A DNA stretch of 64,000 nt from the NCBI GenBank assembly GCA_003008705.1, contig PDUO01000051.1, positions 187,198 through 251,197 on the forward strand. Direction: 5' to 3'. Origin of the DNA: Pezicula radicicola. Taxonomy: Eukaryota; Ascomycota; Leotiomycetes; Helotiales; Dermateaceae. Position 1 is the first letter of the stretch. Each line of letters begins with the position of its first letter. The position numbers were made by a program, and so were the translations under genes. The notes below the pieces were generated by a model. That model was not told where the DNA came from, did no database searches, and worked only from the letters and a program-made list of their open reading frames with translations. Below, one piece after another: positions 54,392 through 64,000 of the stretch.

Positions 54392-55136
54392 GTGATCGTA
54401 TCATCGTACCTTGAGACAGGGCTCGCACTGTCGAATATATCGGCTAACCGAATTGTCTTGGCGGTGCTTCCCTGTATTGTAGTCACCTCCATAGGTACCT
54501 GCATAGAACTATTGCATGTGAGCTCTGCCTTTTGCAGGAGCATAAGGGTAACCAGCGAATCATTGTGCTGTGCTCGTTACAGCTGAAGCTTTGTAAACTA
54601 CTGTGCCGTATCCTCGAGCGATGCTTGGAAATAGGGTTTGTACATTGTGGGAATCTTCCTGCAGTGTCACATTCTACCGAGGCCTGTGTTGTGTTGATGG
54701 CGATGTTGAAGTTGGTGTTGGAGCTGTGCCGTGCAATCATAATTATCAACATTTATAAATACTGTAAGTGCTCATTAATGTTTACTGTAGGCTACTTTCA
54801 GGCCTTACCTTGCTAAAGGAAAATCAAAAAATATTTAAGTTATTTTACTTTGACTCTTTTATTATATTAAAGACTTGCCCTTTTATAATATAACTTAGGG
54901 TTTAAATTTTAATTTAATAATAAGAATATTTTCATAATTATATTTAAAAAGCTTAATATTTTAAAATGAATATTTTGGTAATCTTGATGAGTGCATACGT
55001 CATATGTATAATGTAATATATCATTACCCCGGCGAGGCAGCGAGGGGTACCGGTACTTCTCTCCAACCGGCCGAGCCTGTCAATCAAAACAAACAGGACA
55101 TTCCTCCACCACTACGAGCAGGAAAAGTGTGACAAT
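54392..55136. other. intergenic with AT-rich stretch
   Basis: 54825-54990 is AT-rich. No gene recognised. Confidence 0.5.
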
Positions 55137-55964
55137 ATGGATGAGGAGCGACGCACCAATATTGCAACCGCACTGCATCAATATCGCGATACAGTATCGC
55201 AGCACAACTTCTTCTTGCTGCGCATCCTGGTAGAAAGCATGGAAGAGAAGCCCCTTCCGCCACAGGTTTCAGCAAGCGTCGCCGAAAAGCTACACGTACA
55301 GGAATTCGGTCGATACCTTCAGTGCACTGTTCCCGAATCCATCAAGTCGCTGCGAGATCTACTCAACGACGATGTGCGCGCCGAGTTGATTAGACGGGCT
55401 TGCCTGGACGGAGTCTCTCACCGTCTGGTCAATCTAAAACAGAGAGAGGAATACTTCGCTAGTATCCAGACACGCATCGCAGAGAATAACGTCGAGGTAG
55501 CAGAATTTCCTCCGGCCGACTTGGAGTACCTCTGTACGCTTGTCAGCGGCATCACTGGTCCGGGGCTGCCGTACCACCGCAGGGCGCAACAATTCGCTTT
55601 TGTATCTTCCATTGAAGATGAAACTCTGAAGTACATGCTAGAAAATGTCACTGTGCCCATTCGAGATGATAAAGGAGGAGGGTACAATGAATTGTCTGAT
55701 ATTTGGGAGGACTGGGAGATTGCTATAGCATTCAAGATTGGCGGCGGTCCACGCAGTTGGGGCGGCTCTTACGCCCTCTATTGCCGTAATGAGGACAATG
55801 AACAATGGAAGTGGAGGTACGGCGTTCATGACGAAGACTGGCGTAGCGATGTCTACGATAGCGTTGAGGAATTTCTTGGCTTCTACGCCCACTTCAAAGA
55901 AACGACGGAGGAACGTGTCAGGAAGGATATTAGACCTTTGAAAGGAATACTACGACTACGCTGA
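55137..55964 (+). CDS. hypothetical protein, possibly SMI1/KNR4 (SUKH)-like
   Basis: A single intact exon of 275 aa (AATATGGATG start context). The N-terminal 150 residues are helical and charged with no family that I know. The C-terminal third (DIWEDWEIAIAFKIGGG, GGSYALYCRNEDNEQWKWRY, YDSVEEFLGFYAHF) resembles the second half of SMI1/KNR4-type domains, where a strand-rich segment is followed by 'sxxeFLxxY'. SUKH proteins act as immunity or signalling adaptors in bacteria and in cell-wall signalling in yeast. The match is by pattern only. GC-rich coding composition between AT-rich flanks supports a real gene. Confidence 0.65.
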   Translation: MDEERRTNIATALHQYRDTVSQHNFFLLRILVESMEEKPLPPQVSASVAEKLHVQEFGRYLQCTVPESIKSLRDLLNDDVRAELIRRACLDGVSHRLVNLKQREEYFASIQTRIAENNVEVAEFPPADLEYLCTLVSGITGPGLPYHRRAQQFAFVSSIEDETLKYMLENVTVPIRDDKGGGYNELSDIWEDWEIAIAFKIGGGPRSWGGSYALYCRNEDNEQWKWRYGVHDEDWRSDVYDSVEEFLGFYAHFKETTEERVRKDIRPLKGILRLR

Positions 55965-58229
55965 AAGCTATCATAAGCATTTCGACGACGAGCAACAAAC
56001 TTTAATCGCATGTTTTATACTCTTTGTATCACATACTCTGTCAAGCTATATAAGCTTACCAATCCAGCTGCGCGAGAAGAATGTAGCATCTTCGTCCCCA
56101 AGATATAGTACGCACATAGGTGACAAAACACAAAAAAACCTCCAAGCTGAGAAGGTGCTAGCGAACCGTCCCAGAACGACTTAGCAGCCTTGTCAGGAAA
56201 CCGCCGGTGAGCCAGTACATCAAGCACACAGACTGATAGTGTTGCCCATAAATCACGTGCTATCGCATAGGGTATATCCTCATATTAGCTTTATATTCGA
56301 TCCTTTCTGATTTATGAGATCTGAATCAATTCGCCCTAATCTGTAACTAAGGATACGCAAGCCTTATACATTACAAATCACTCATTTTGTATGGTATTCG
56401 GGATGAATTCGATGCCTCTTATTTAGTGTATATAGCCTACTACTTGACCTCGTATTTAGAGGGCAAGTATTCACAATTCACTCATTATATGCATATACAA
56501 TATCCACAAAGTTGTAGTTCAATAGATAGATACAAGCCGTACATCAAGATATCCAGCTTCAAAAGATCCAGTAGTCGTGTCTCTCCTTCGATATCATTTA
56601 TTGCAGTCTCAACCTCCTCCCCTTGGAGATGACTTTGATATCTTCGGAAGCGGCCTAGTCTACGGCGTGCTTCGAGATAATCCATAGCTCTCCGAAAATA
56701 CCTAACATCGGTGATGGTAGACTTTCTCTCCTTCAGAGCTCCCTTTGCAATTTCAGGTGACTTATTAAGAGCAGTGCTTTCGATAAGGAACAGTCGTGAG
56801 CTGGCCTTACTAGCACTTGTCGTGCAGCTCGCCTCAAGTTTGAGATTGAGGATGCGAAGCATGGTATCATTGATTTGAATAGGGTTAGAGTCGGGCAGGG
56901 AACGAAAGGTCGTGGCCAAATTGCATTGATGCTCGTGGCTGTAGAAACTTATGCCATCATCTTCCATCGGGTCATAGTAGGCCGTCCAGTCACAATGTAG
57001 AGATGTAGAATTGGGATTGGTTCTTTGGCGATATTTCAGCATCACTTTAAGAAGGCAGAATCATTGAGTTGACTTACTCTACTCGAATCCTGTTCGTAGT
57101 CTGCTCTATACTGCCATCCATGCTGAAATAGTCTGCTTCGCTTACCACTCGCTCTCCGGGTATGACACGGAGATATCGAGTAGCTATCGAATCATACAAG
57201 CGTACGGTACTACTAGAATGTATCGTCTGTGGGGTGCGCCACCTTTGTGTTAGTCTTGGAAATTCTTGAATTTCCCAAGGGTAGCGTTCGAGGAATTTGT
57301 CTTAAAGAAGACGCGGTACGATCCTTCAATGGATCAGTATTTTTCCACCTTATCATCGTAGTGACGTGTAGAGTTTCGCAATCTCCCTGGCAGACTTTGC
57401 TTCCACATCATTGAATCGCTCCAGAGAAATCCCGCTCCTGGAACATACAGAGTATACGCTGTGCCATAATGGAGACCAAAATGAGGTGCGACTTGTGTCC
57501 AGGAGGGTCGGATGGCTGGAAATGGAGTGAGGTCGCTACGCGCAGCTGCTGAGAGATAGCGTAGGTTGTAGTTCCCTCCAGCTGCTGATTCTGACATTGG
57601 TAGGAGTGCGCCGTTAATAGCATATTGGATATTAGACACACTAAGAATGATATGGACAGGTTTGAGATTCCCTCGCAAGCAAGGGCAACCTATAGGCTAT
57701 TAAATGCTCCTTTGATAATAATAAATGTTGGTTAGCCTTACTGCTGAGCATCTGGAGTCTGCCACTTTCTAGGCAAGTATCCTCGCTCGAGCGACGGATA
57801 ATAAAAAGTATTGCCACAACTGCGTCTACATCGTTACAGCCGAGCGCATAGCTAGTGAGAATCAGAGCTTCTCCCAGTCCAAAGAAAAGCAATGCCCGCA
57901 ACCACTAAGGATGATCTCCCCAAGCTGTTACTGTCACAAGAGCTAAGGTCAAAGATGCATCTGCCACTTCGTTAAGCTATCAAGTAGTCAGCGCTAATCT
58001 CGACAATGGTGTTAGGGGGAAATGCGGTACCAGTGAGAGGAGATGTTCGTGTCTAACCGAGCATATTTCTTCCAGCGATAGTTTCGCCCCCGACCACAAC
58101 ACCCACCTACCCCTCTCAAGAACATCAACGGTGTTGATCCCAACGAACTCAAGGAGATCCTCCAAGATCTCCAGGCAAACGTACAACGAATCCAGGACGA
58201 ATTAAAGTCAGGAACGGCAAGCATGGCAA
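55965..58229. other. unresolved region
   Basis: A reverse-strand frame 56485..57045 (186 codons, with RRLGRFRRYQSHLQGEEVE) and scattered frames at 57334-58186 are open but carry no motif. The forward stretch 58130-58225 reads KNINGVDPNELKEILQDLQ, coding-like but isolated. I could not assemble a gene. Confidence 0.35.
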
Positions 58230-59990
58230 ACTTTCCTTCTAAGTTCCAATGATGAACAAAGTCGCATATTGGCAATGTTAAAGCTTCGAATATATGTCGA
58301 GAACTTATCCTTCGAAAGCATCGAGTGCGAGGCTAAGTCGCTCGCGACACTTTCGTACAAATTGGCTTGCAAAAGAACGCACTTCAAGTAGCGCACTGTA
58401 GTACAGGCATCATCGGCGGCTGAACTTGTTAATGCACTGACTTTTAAAGAAGCAAAGCCTGTACAGAGCACGTCTCAGCCTTCCATTGGCTTCCCGTTCA
58501 CAGGTCAAGGCGCCCATTAGGCAGGTATAGGAAAAGAGCTTATTAACGCTTATGTCACCTCCCACAAGGCATTGAAGCAGTTAGATGAATGTCTTGCGGA
58601 TTTAGGTGCATCTTGGTCCATTATTGGAAGGTAACCACTAATCACCTAGCACGTCAAGTTCATTAGACTGACTAGCGAAAGACGAGCTAAATCGTGATTC
58701 TTCCACGAGCCGCCTTGAACAGGCAGCGTTTAGCATGCCCATCTGCTGCGCACTTTAAATTGCACTAGTTGTTCTACTTAAGTCTTGGAATATCGTCCCT
58801 TCGGCCGTCACTGGCCATTCAAGCGGAGAAATTGCTGCTGCCTTTGCTGTGGGGGCTTTGATAGGCGCTTAGCACTTGCTGCCCAGTATTATCGTGGTCT
58901 CTTAACGGCCGCGCCTAACAGCAAAACGGGCGCCAAAAGCGGCATGCTTGCTGTTGGGATTGATCCTGAAGAGGCTCAGCGACGTGTTGAGAATATCACT
59001 TTGGCCAAAGTTGTTATCGGCTGCTTTAATTCACCTTCTAGTGTAACACTTTTTGGTGACAAGGTAGGTATCCTTGAGCTTGAGCAAGCAATGCGAGAGC
59101 GTGGGATCTTCGCTCGCAAGTTACAAGTCTAGAGCGCTTTTCACTCACACCATATGGAAAGCGACGCACTCAAGTATTGGTAGTTCTAGAGTCGTCACTC
59201 TCTATAACAAGCAGACACTTGAGCGCCCCATTAGCTTCTTCCGTCACGGGGACCTGGCTGATGGAATCCGAAGATTTTGGGCCTGAGCACTAGGTGGAAT
59301 ACATGCTTCAGCCTGTATAGTTTACCGAAGCCTCCAAAAAGCTCTGCACAGAAAAGTTGGTGGGCGAGAGCCATCTCACCGGCCAGAAAGCAGTCGACAC
59401 CATTGTTGAGATCGGCTTACATAGCGCTCTTTCTTCTTCTCTAAGGCAAACGACGGAGTCCTCAAAATTACGGATATTGCAAACACTTCGATGTTGAAGC
59501 GGTCGGAAAGCACATTGACTACTGCACATAACCTGGTCGGCTTTTTATGGTGTCGCGGCTATCTAGTTGACTTTAATACAATAACCCGCAGGGCTAGACA
59601 GGACGAGAACCTAACCATCGATCTTCTATCCTATGCTTGGAACCACACGGCTCACTTTGCAATTCATCATCCTTCAGAAGAACCCTTCTGACAGCGACTG
59701 TATCCTAAAAACCCGCTTATTGGTACTATCGAGTCACTCTCCAATCCGACTAGGCTATTATAGAAGAGAAAATGTTCTATCAATAGTTAATCTTGGTCTT
59801 ATGAACTGACTATAGACAGCTTTATCATGTCTCTACAACCATTTTTCTAAGCATGGCTGTTGAGGCTAGTCAGCAGCTAGCGGCAGAGCTTGAAAACGTC
59901 GTACGGCATGGCTATTCTCCCATGATATTTTTAGAGAATGTTCATTTTAATTCGGCTGTACACTTCCCTTCCGGCTAGACTCGGTAGTAC
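58230..59990 (+). pseudogene. iterative polyketide synthase relic (KS-AT linker, acyltransferase, start of dehydratase)
   Basis: Fragments in PKS order: linker (FLLSSNDEQS, LSYKLACKRTHFK), AT start (IGFPFTGQGAH followed by TAG at 58518 where Trp is expected), the AT nucleophile [73 protein letters not shown]-like remains near 59360, MLKRSESTLTTAHNLVGF with LWCRGYLVDFN, WNHT at the AT-DH border, and AVEASQQLAAELENV with ENVHFNSAVHFPS from the dehydratase. Many stops and frame changes separate them, several from TGG-to-TAG. Neither the ketosynthase domain nor the reductive domains are in the window. This is a decayed internal piece, perhaps left after mutation of a duplicated PKS. Confidence 0.8.
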
Positions 59991-60365
59991 TCCGGACCAG
60001 TCTCTATAAGCTGCAACAATCTACTGAAAAAAATTCCGGCCTTGTACGAGCCTTTCAATTCTACTGTATCCTGTCATGGGTATATCTGCCAAACTGACAG
60101 GGTTTGAACACTCTACTCGTCTAAGGCCGCTTAACACGTATCCGAGGCAAGTACATGAAATTTACTAGCTAGAAATACTCGGTTAGACCAATACTCTAGC
60201 TAGTGTACGTCCTACTAGCCTAAGCTTTTGCAAATATACCCCCGGCTTTCCGAGTATTCCCTAGTGATTTATAAACACTATTTCTAATACCTAGCACCTG
60301 CGGAAGGCAAATATAACCTAAAGTCATTTATGCCTTATAATTATGGTATTGTTTTGTAAGACGTA

Positions 60366-60773
60366 ATCGTCGGCTGTTAGGTTTGTCTGTTTCAGAACCT
60401 TGTACGTCGCTCCTAGTCGGTGGAAGCGAAATGGTCCGGCTCACCTCGAAATCGATAAAAATAAGTTGAAAATCACTAAAACACTTTGTTTCTTAACATA
60501 CACTGACTATAATAGAGTAAAAAGTTTATTTCAATTAGAATACATATATAAATAAAATAAAAATTTTCCTTGTTTTTTATTATATCATAGTAATGTTGTG
60601 TTATGTTAGAAAGCAGTAGTTTTTGAAGGTATATATACTCCTACAAAATTTAGGCACGTCTATGATTTGGCTGCGTTTTCCCCTACAAAATTAAGCCGGA
60701 CCATTTCGCTTCCACCGACTAGGGGCGACGTACATACAAGGCTCCGAAACGGACAAACCTGACAGCCGACGAT
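60366..60773. mobile_element. MITE with about 76-80-base terminal inverted repeats
   Basis: Left arm 60366-60441 and right arm 60694-60773 are inverted copies with about six differences and a 4-base insertion in the right arm (outer end ATCGTCGGCTGT; inner end AAATGGTCCGGCT). TA flanks both sides (60364-60365, 60774-60775). The 250-base interior is AT-rich and non-coding. TA duplication suggests mobilisation by a Tc1/mariner-type transposase; the arms differ from those of the element at 19.9 kb. Confidence 0.85.
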
Positions 60774-61537
60774 TATAGAGTAATAATTCTGCCCCAAATC
60801 AACTAAAGGGACCGCGCAATTAAATTTGATACTCCATCAATCCCAGGTAAAACTGTTTCAGCCTCATGCGAAAAGATTACAAACAAAGTACACATTTCGT
60901 CGCTGCGCCATAGCTTGATCAACGTATCGAGTGAGGCAATGGATGAAATCCCGAGGCACCATCTTAGTGATGAAGAGCGCAAGATCCTGCTCGATCTCAA
61001 CACGCTCTTTCATCAGACTTTGATTACTCTCAGAAAGGATCCTCCGCGACACGTCTACTGGGACATTCTTTATCGTACGTGCAGTTCATGAAGTCGGTTG
61101 AGTCAGGGTCGAGTTCTGAATGGCAGCGGCTGTCGGATAATACTAAAGTTAAACTTAAAGATAATAATAAAAAGATAATATTAAATATAAGTAATAGATA
61201 TAAGAATATAATAATATTAAAGTTATTATAAGATAGTATTAAAACTATTATAAGATAATATTAAAATTAATATTATTTAGAAAGTAATTTAATAATAATA
61301 ATATTCAAAATAAAAATAATTAGATCTTAAAGAGATAAATTAATTTAAAAAAATATTTTTCTTTCTAAGTACTTAGAATAGTATTAAACTATATACTTAA
61401 AGTAGTTTACTTTAATCTTATATTATTTTAAGTTATTTCTCTCTTATACTAGATATAATAACTTTATATAATTGTAATTATACTCTTTACTTCTTATTTG
61501 GTATTATTAATTATCATTCTTACTACGGAGTATGTTT
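60774..61537. other. intergenic, AT-rich
   Basis: 60800-61090 reads open on both strands, with no motif. 61140-61500 is nearly pure A/T. Confidence 0.45.
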
Positions 61538-63800
61538 TTATACAATGGTAATAATCCGTAGAGGAGAACTATCTAGCCAGTCTAGATATTGCTGAAAGTG
61601 GCGGCTCTGATGCTCAGAGCTCCAATCTCTCGTGGACCGATCCATATACTTCTCATCGAAGTAAAATACTCCTAGCCTCGAAAATTTAGAATCACTCTGC
61701 TGTCTAAGTACAAGACCTTTGACTCTCGGGCTAGAAACCTTCAGAAGGAATGCAGGTATGGAACTGGCATCCCCGTTTACAAATTCTGCTTCGAGCGCAT
61801 CGGGATACATACGAGCTGGGAGCGTTCCGTCCGGTCCTTTAACATCTCTTTTCCTAAGTACATAGTCGAAAGAGTTATGAGTGGCAGGTAAATTCTCATC
61901 CTGTATCCATTCTACTAGTTGTAATCTTCCTTTGAGTTTCAGGCTTCCAGATTCGACGACCCCATATGACGCATCATATACAGAGGAGATTACGTTTGCT
62001 GCCCGGTACCTGATTTGGCAATCCACGATCTCGATATAATTATCTTCAATTGCACCCATAAGCAGTCTAACTGGGACATTGAGGGCTGCCCAGGACCAAG
62101 AAGGACCCAGGTACTCCCGAGGTCTAGGTTGAAGCTTTCTCGATATATCGATTATCCAAAGTATCTCATACCCCATCTTTGATTCCCACAACCCAGCTTT
62201 GTACTTATCACGAAGGATCGTCCCAAACTGCGCCGCAATCCCAGATATTGCCGGGAGACGATCCCTGTCTAGGGTAAGAGTACGATGAGTGTAAACATTG
62301 ACAAGATCATACCAATACTGACGAAGAGTATCAGGTCGATCTGGAGCCGGAGAACCTAAATCCGATGCTCGTAGGACCGCCTGTAAAGCCCAAGTGAATA
62401 GATTATCTGATCTGTTCCTGCTGTCCACATTCCAGTCTTTGTAACCATCGGCCGTACTTCTATACCCATCTGAATTTTGGCAGATCCAACGAGTCTGAAT
62501 GGATCTATACTCGAGAATGCGAGGGGAGAGAAATCGTTCTTGAAGTGCCCATGCCCTCAAATCTAAAGGCTCTGTACTAGGTACTTCAACCTCAGGAAGT
62601 AGCACAACTGAGCCGAGTTGATTGTTGGAACATTTAAAGGGAAGCTTGAAAACTAGGTTCGGGCTATCATCCCCCATTCTCCGTCTATTCTGTAGGAAGC
62701 CATCGTCTACTCGACCTGCTCGAGATGCTGCAATAGTGACAGTAGCTTGACTATATATCAAGGGCATTTGAGCAATTTCCCGAGCTATGTCCAGCTGATC
62801 ATCTTGGATAATACAAAAGGCATCAATCCAGATTTTCGAGATTCCCAAGCTTTCTGCAACGAGAACTGCATCTCTCACAGTGGCTGGAAGGTCTTGCATG
62901 TGCATTCTAATCCGGTGGCGACTGATCGTTTCCTTCGTTGTTGTGACTTGTTGCTCGCCTCCCCAGCAGTAGCTTAACGCAACGTAAGGTTCAGGCTTTC
63001 TTAATTTTGTCTCGCGCAGCCGGAGGCTTCGTCGTCCTTGTTCATCATGCATAATCTCAATAAACCTGCTCGGCATGAAATTTCCTTTTAGCTTGGGGCA
63101 TATCTGGTGCGTGTCCAAGCATGTCTTTAACCACGTTCTAACCAAGGTTAAACTGTCGTCCGATGCTGGTCGAGTATTTACAGGCCGCGCAGAGACCTCT
63201 TTCGACGCGTCATCGTCTGCATATGTCAGTCCCAACAAGTGACATGGGAAATATGGATTAATATCCAGTCCTTGAACGAAGTGTCTCGTACTTACCTGCA
63301 AGAGCGATAAGCTCGAAGCTACGTTGGTTTCCTAACGGCACAACTTCGAAGTATTCCGTTTGATAAGGTATACGACCCTCTACCATTTGGATTGCACCGA
63401 AATACAGACAATTTTTTAAGATAGAAGCCGCGAGAAAAGAGCTATTTTTTGACTCAATTCGATTGTCACTGACGATGCAGAAACAGAGAGTACAGCCACT
63501 GGCAGCAGCTTCTCTCACTTCTGCAATTGTGCAGTCGAATATGACGATATTGCGGAGGGACCACAATAGGCGATCATTCCGTTTGGAAGGTACGGATTTC
63601 TTCCTGACTGTTGGTTCCTCTCCAAATTTCTTGATCAGCCACTCTTTCACGCTAATACTTAGTCTCATTTCAACATCTTCCGAATCTCCCGAATCTTCCG
63701 ACGCAATGGCCTTTTCCCACCATTCGATATCTCTTCTATAGAGGATCAAGTTCTGGCAGAAATCGCAGGAATGCGGAGAAGAAATCCAATCCGAGGTCAT
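61538..63800 (-). CDS. HET-domain heterokaryon incompatibility protein 2
   Basis: Model complement(join(61538..63216,63296..63800)), 727 aa. The 79-base intron (GTAAGT..ATGCAG) restores frame as ELIALA|DDDASKE. Exon 1 begins at the ATG at 63800 and has cysteine pairs (CDFCQ and CTLCFC) as in other HET proteins. The HET domain (about residues 255-410) shows YVALSYCWGG, RDAVLVAESLGISKIWIDAF with CIIQDD, YSQATVTIAAS and LRAWALQERFLSPRILEY. The C-terminal region keeps YLGPSWSWAALN and ends in IITIV, much like the first HET gene. Intact, with normal coding composition although AT-rich DNA abuts its 3' end. Confidence 0.92.
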
Positions 63801-64000
63801 GGCTTTGGAGCAACTCTGAAAAGGTGAACAGTGCACGTTGGAGCTACAGTACGTCTATCACATTCGTTATTTATTCTGACGCGGCGAGATAGTCGACTGT
63901 GTTGAGTAGGCGCAGTTACTTCTAAGCCTCGCTCTTCTGGAGCAGCGAAGAGTTTTCTGGCTTAGTCAGCAGTTGCTAATATGATCTTTCGTAAAATGGG
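63801..64000. promoter_or_regulatory. upstream region of HET gene 2
   Basis: 200 bases to the window edge with no open frame of note. Confidence 0.3.

Noticed and set aside
1..64000. tRNA, rRNA and CRISPR-type arrays
   Set aside because: None seen by eye; regularly spaced repeats found here are coding ankyrin units or microsatellites.

Overview
This window is nuclear DNA of a filamentous ascomycete (Pezizomycotina). The evidence is short introns of about 45-90 bases with GT..CTAAC/CTGAC..AG signals, HET-domain and NACHT-ankyrin genes, Zn2Cys6 regulators, Dal5-type transporters, a tannase, a Tc1/mariner transposon, and islands of extremely AT-rich DNA. Many broken genes carry C-to-T or G-to-A changes at CpA/TpG, the signature of repeat-induced point mutation (RIP) or a similar process. 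I cannot name the species.

Layout: 0-0.9 kb, a C2H2 zinc-finger gene with a tandemly duplicated finger. 2.7-3.2 kb, a cytochrome b5 reductase-like relic. 4.4-7.6 kb, a patatin-like domain lacking its catalytic residues, then a subtilisin protease, facing a protein that resembles a fungal gasdermin. 8-11 kb, a small collagen-like gene and a HET-domain gene. 13.3-19.4 kb, a tandem-NACHT/ankyrin NLR whose upstream exon encodes a HET-s-type amyloid motif, divergent from a HET-s-like (HeLo plus amyloid motif) gene broken by three in-frame TAG codons. 19.9-21.5 kb, a decayed Tc1/mariner element. 22.5-23.4 kb, a GNAT acetyltransferase. 23.5-26.5 kb, AT-rich relics. 26.5-30.3 kb, an intact MFS transporter and a nonsense-riddled flavin monooxygenase. 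31-33.8 kb, an HNH-nuclease-domain protein and a small tail-anchored protein. 35.4-37.4 kb, a HeLo-like/bZIP hybrid. 39.1-46.4 kb, a secreted tannase/feruloyl esterase, a second MFS transporter and a divergent Zn2Cys6 regulator, with CreA-type sites in the promoters. 47-51.3 kb, a decayed regulator and a broken acyl-CoA ligase. 52.4-54.4 kb, a broken SGNH hydrolase with fibronectin III repeats. 55.1-56 kb, a possible SUKH/SMI1-like protein. 58.2-60 kb, a polyketide synthase relic. 60.4-60.8 kb, a MITE. 61.5-63.8 kb, a second HET-domain gene.

Two themes dominate. First, the window is rich in fungal self/non-self recognition and cell-death genes: two HET genes, an NLR with its presumed amyloid-activated effector, and a protease/gasdermin-like pair recalling HET-Q1/HET-Q2. 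Second, the 39-46 kb block looks like a carbon-catabolite-controlled module for tannin or phenolic ester use. Exon joins given here were worked out by eye from splice signals and reading frame; they have not been tested against transcripts.
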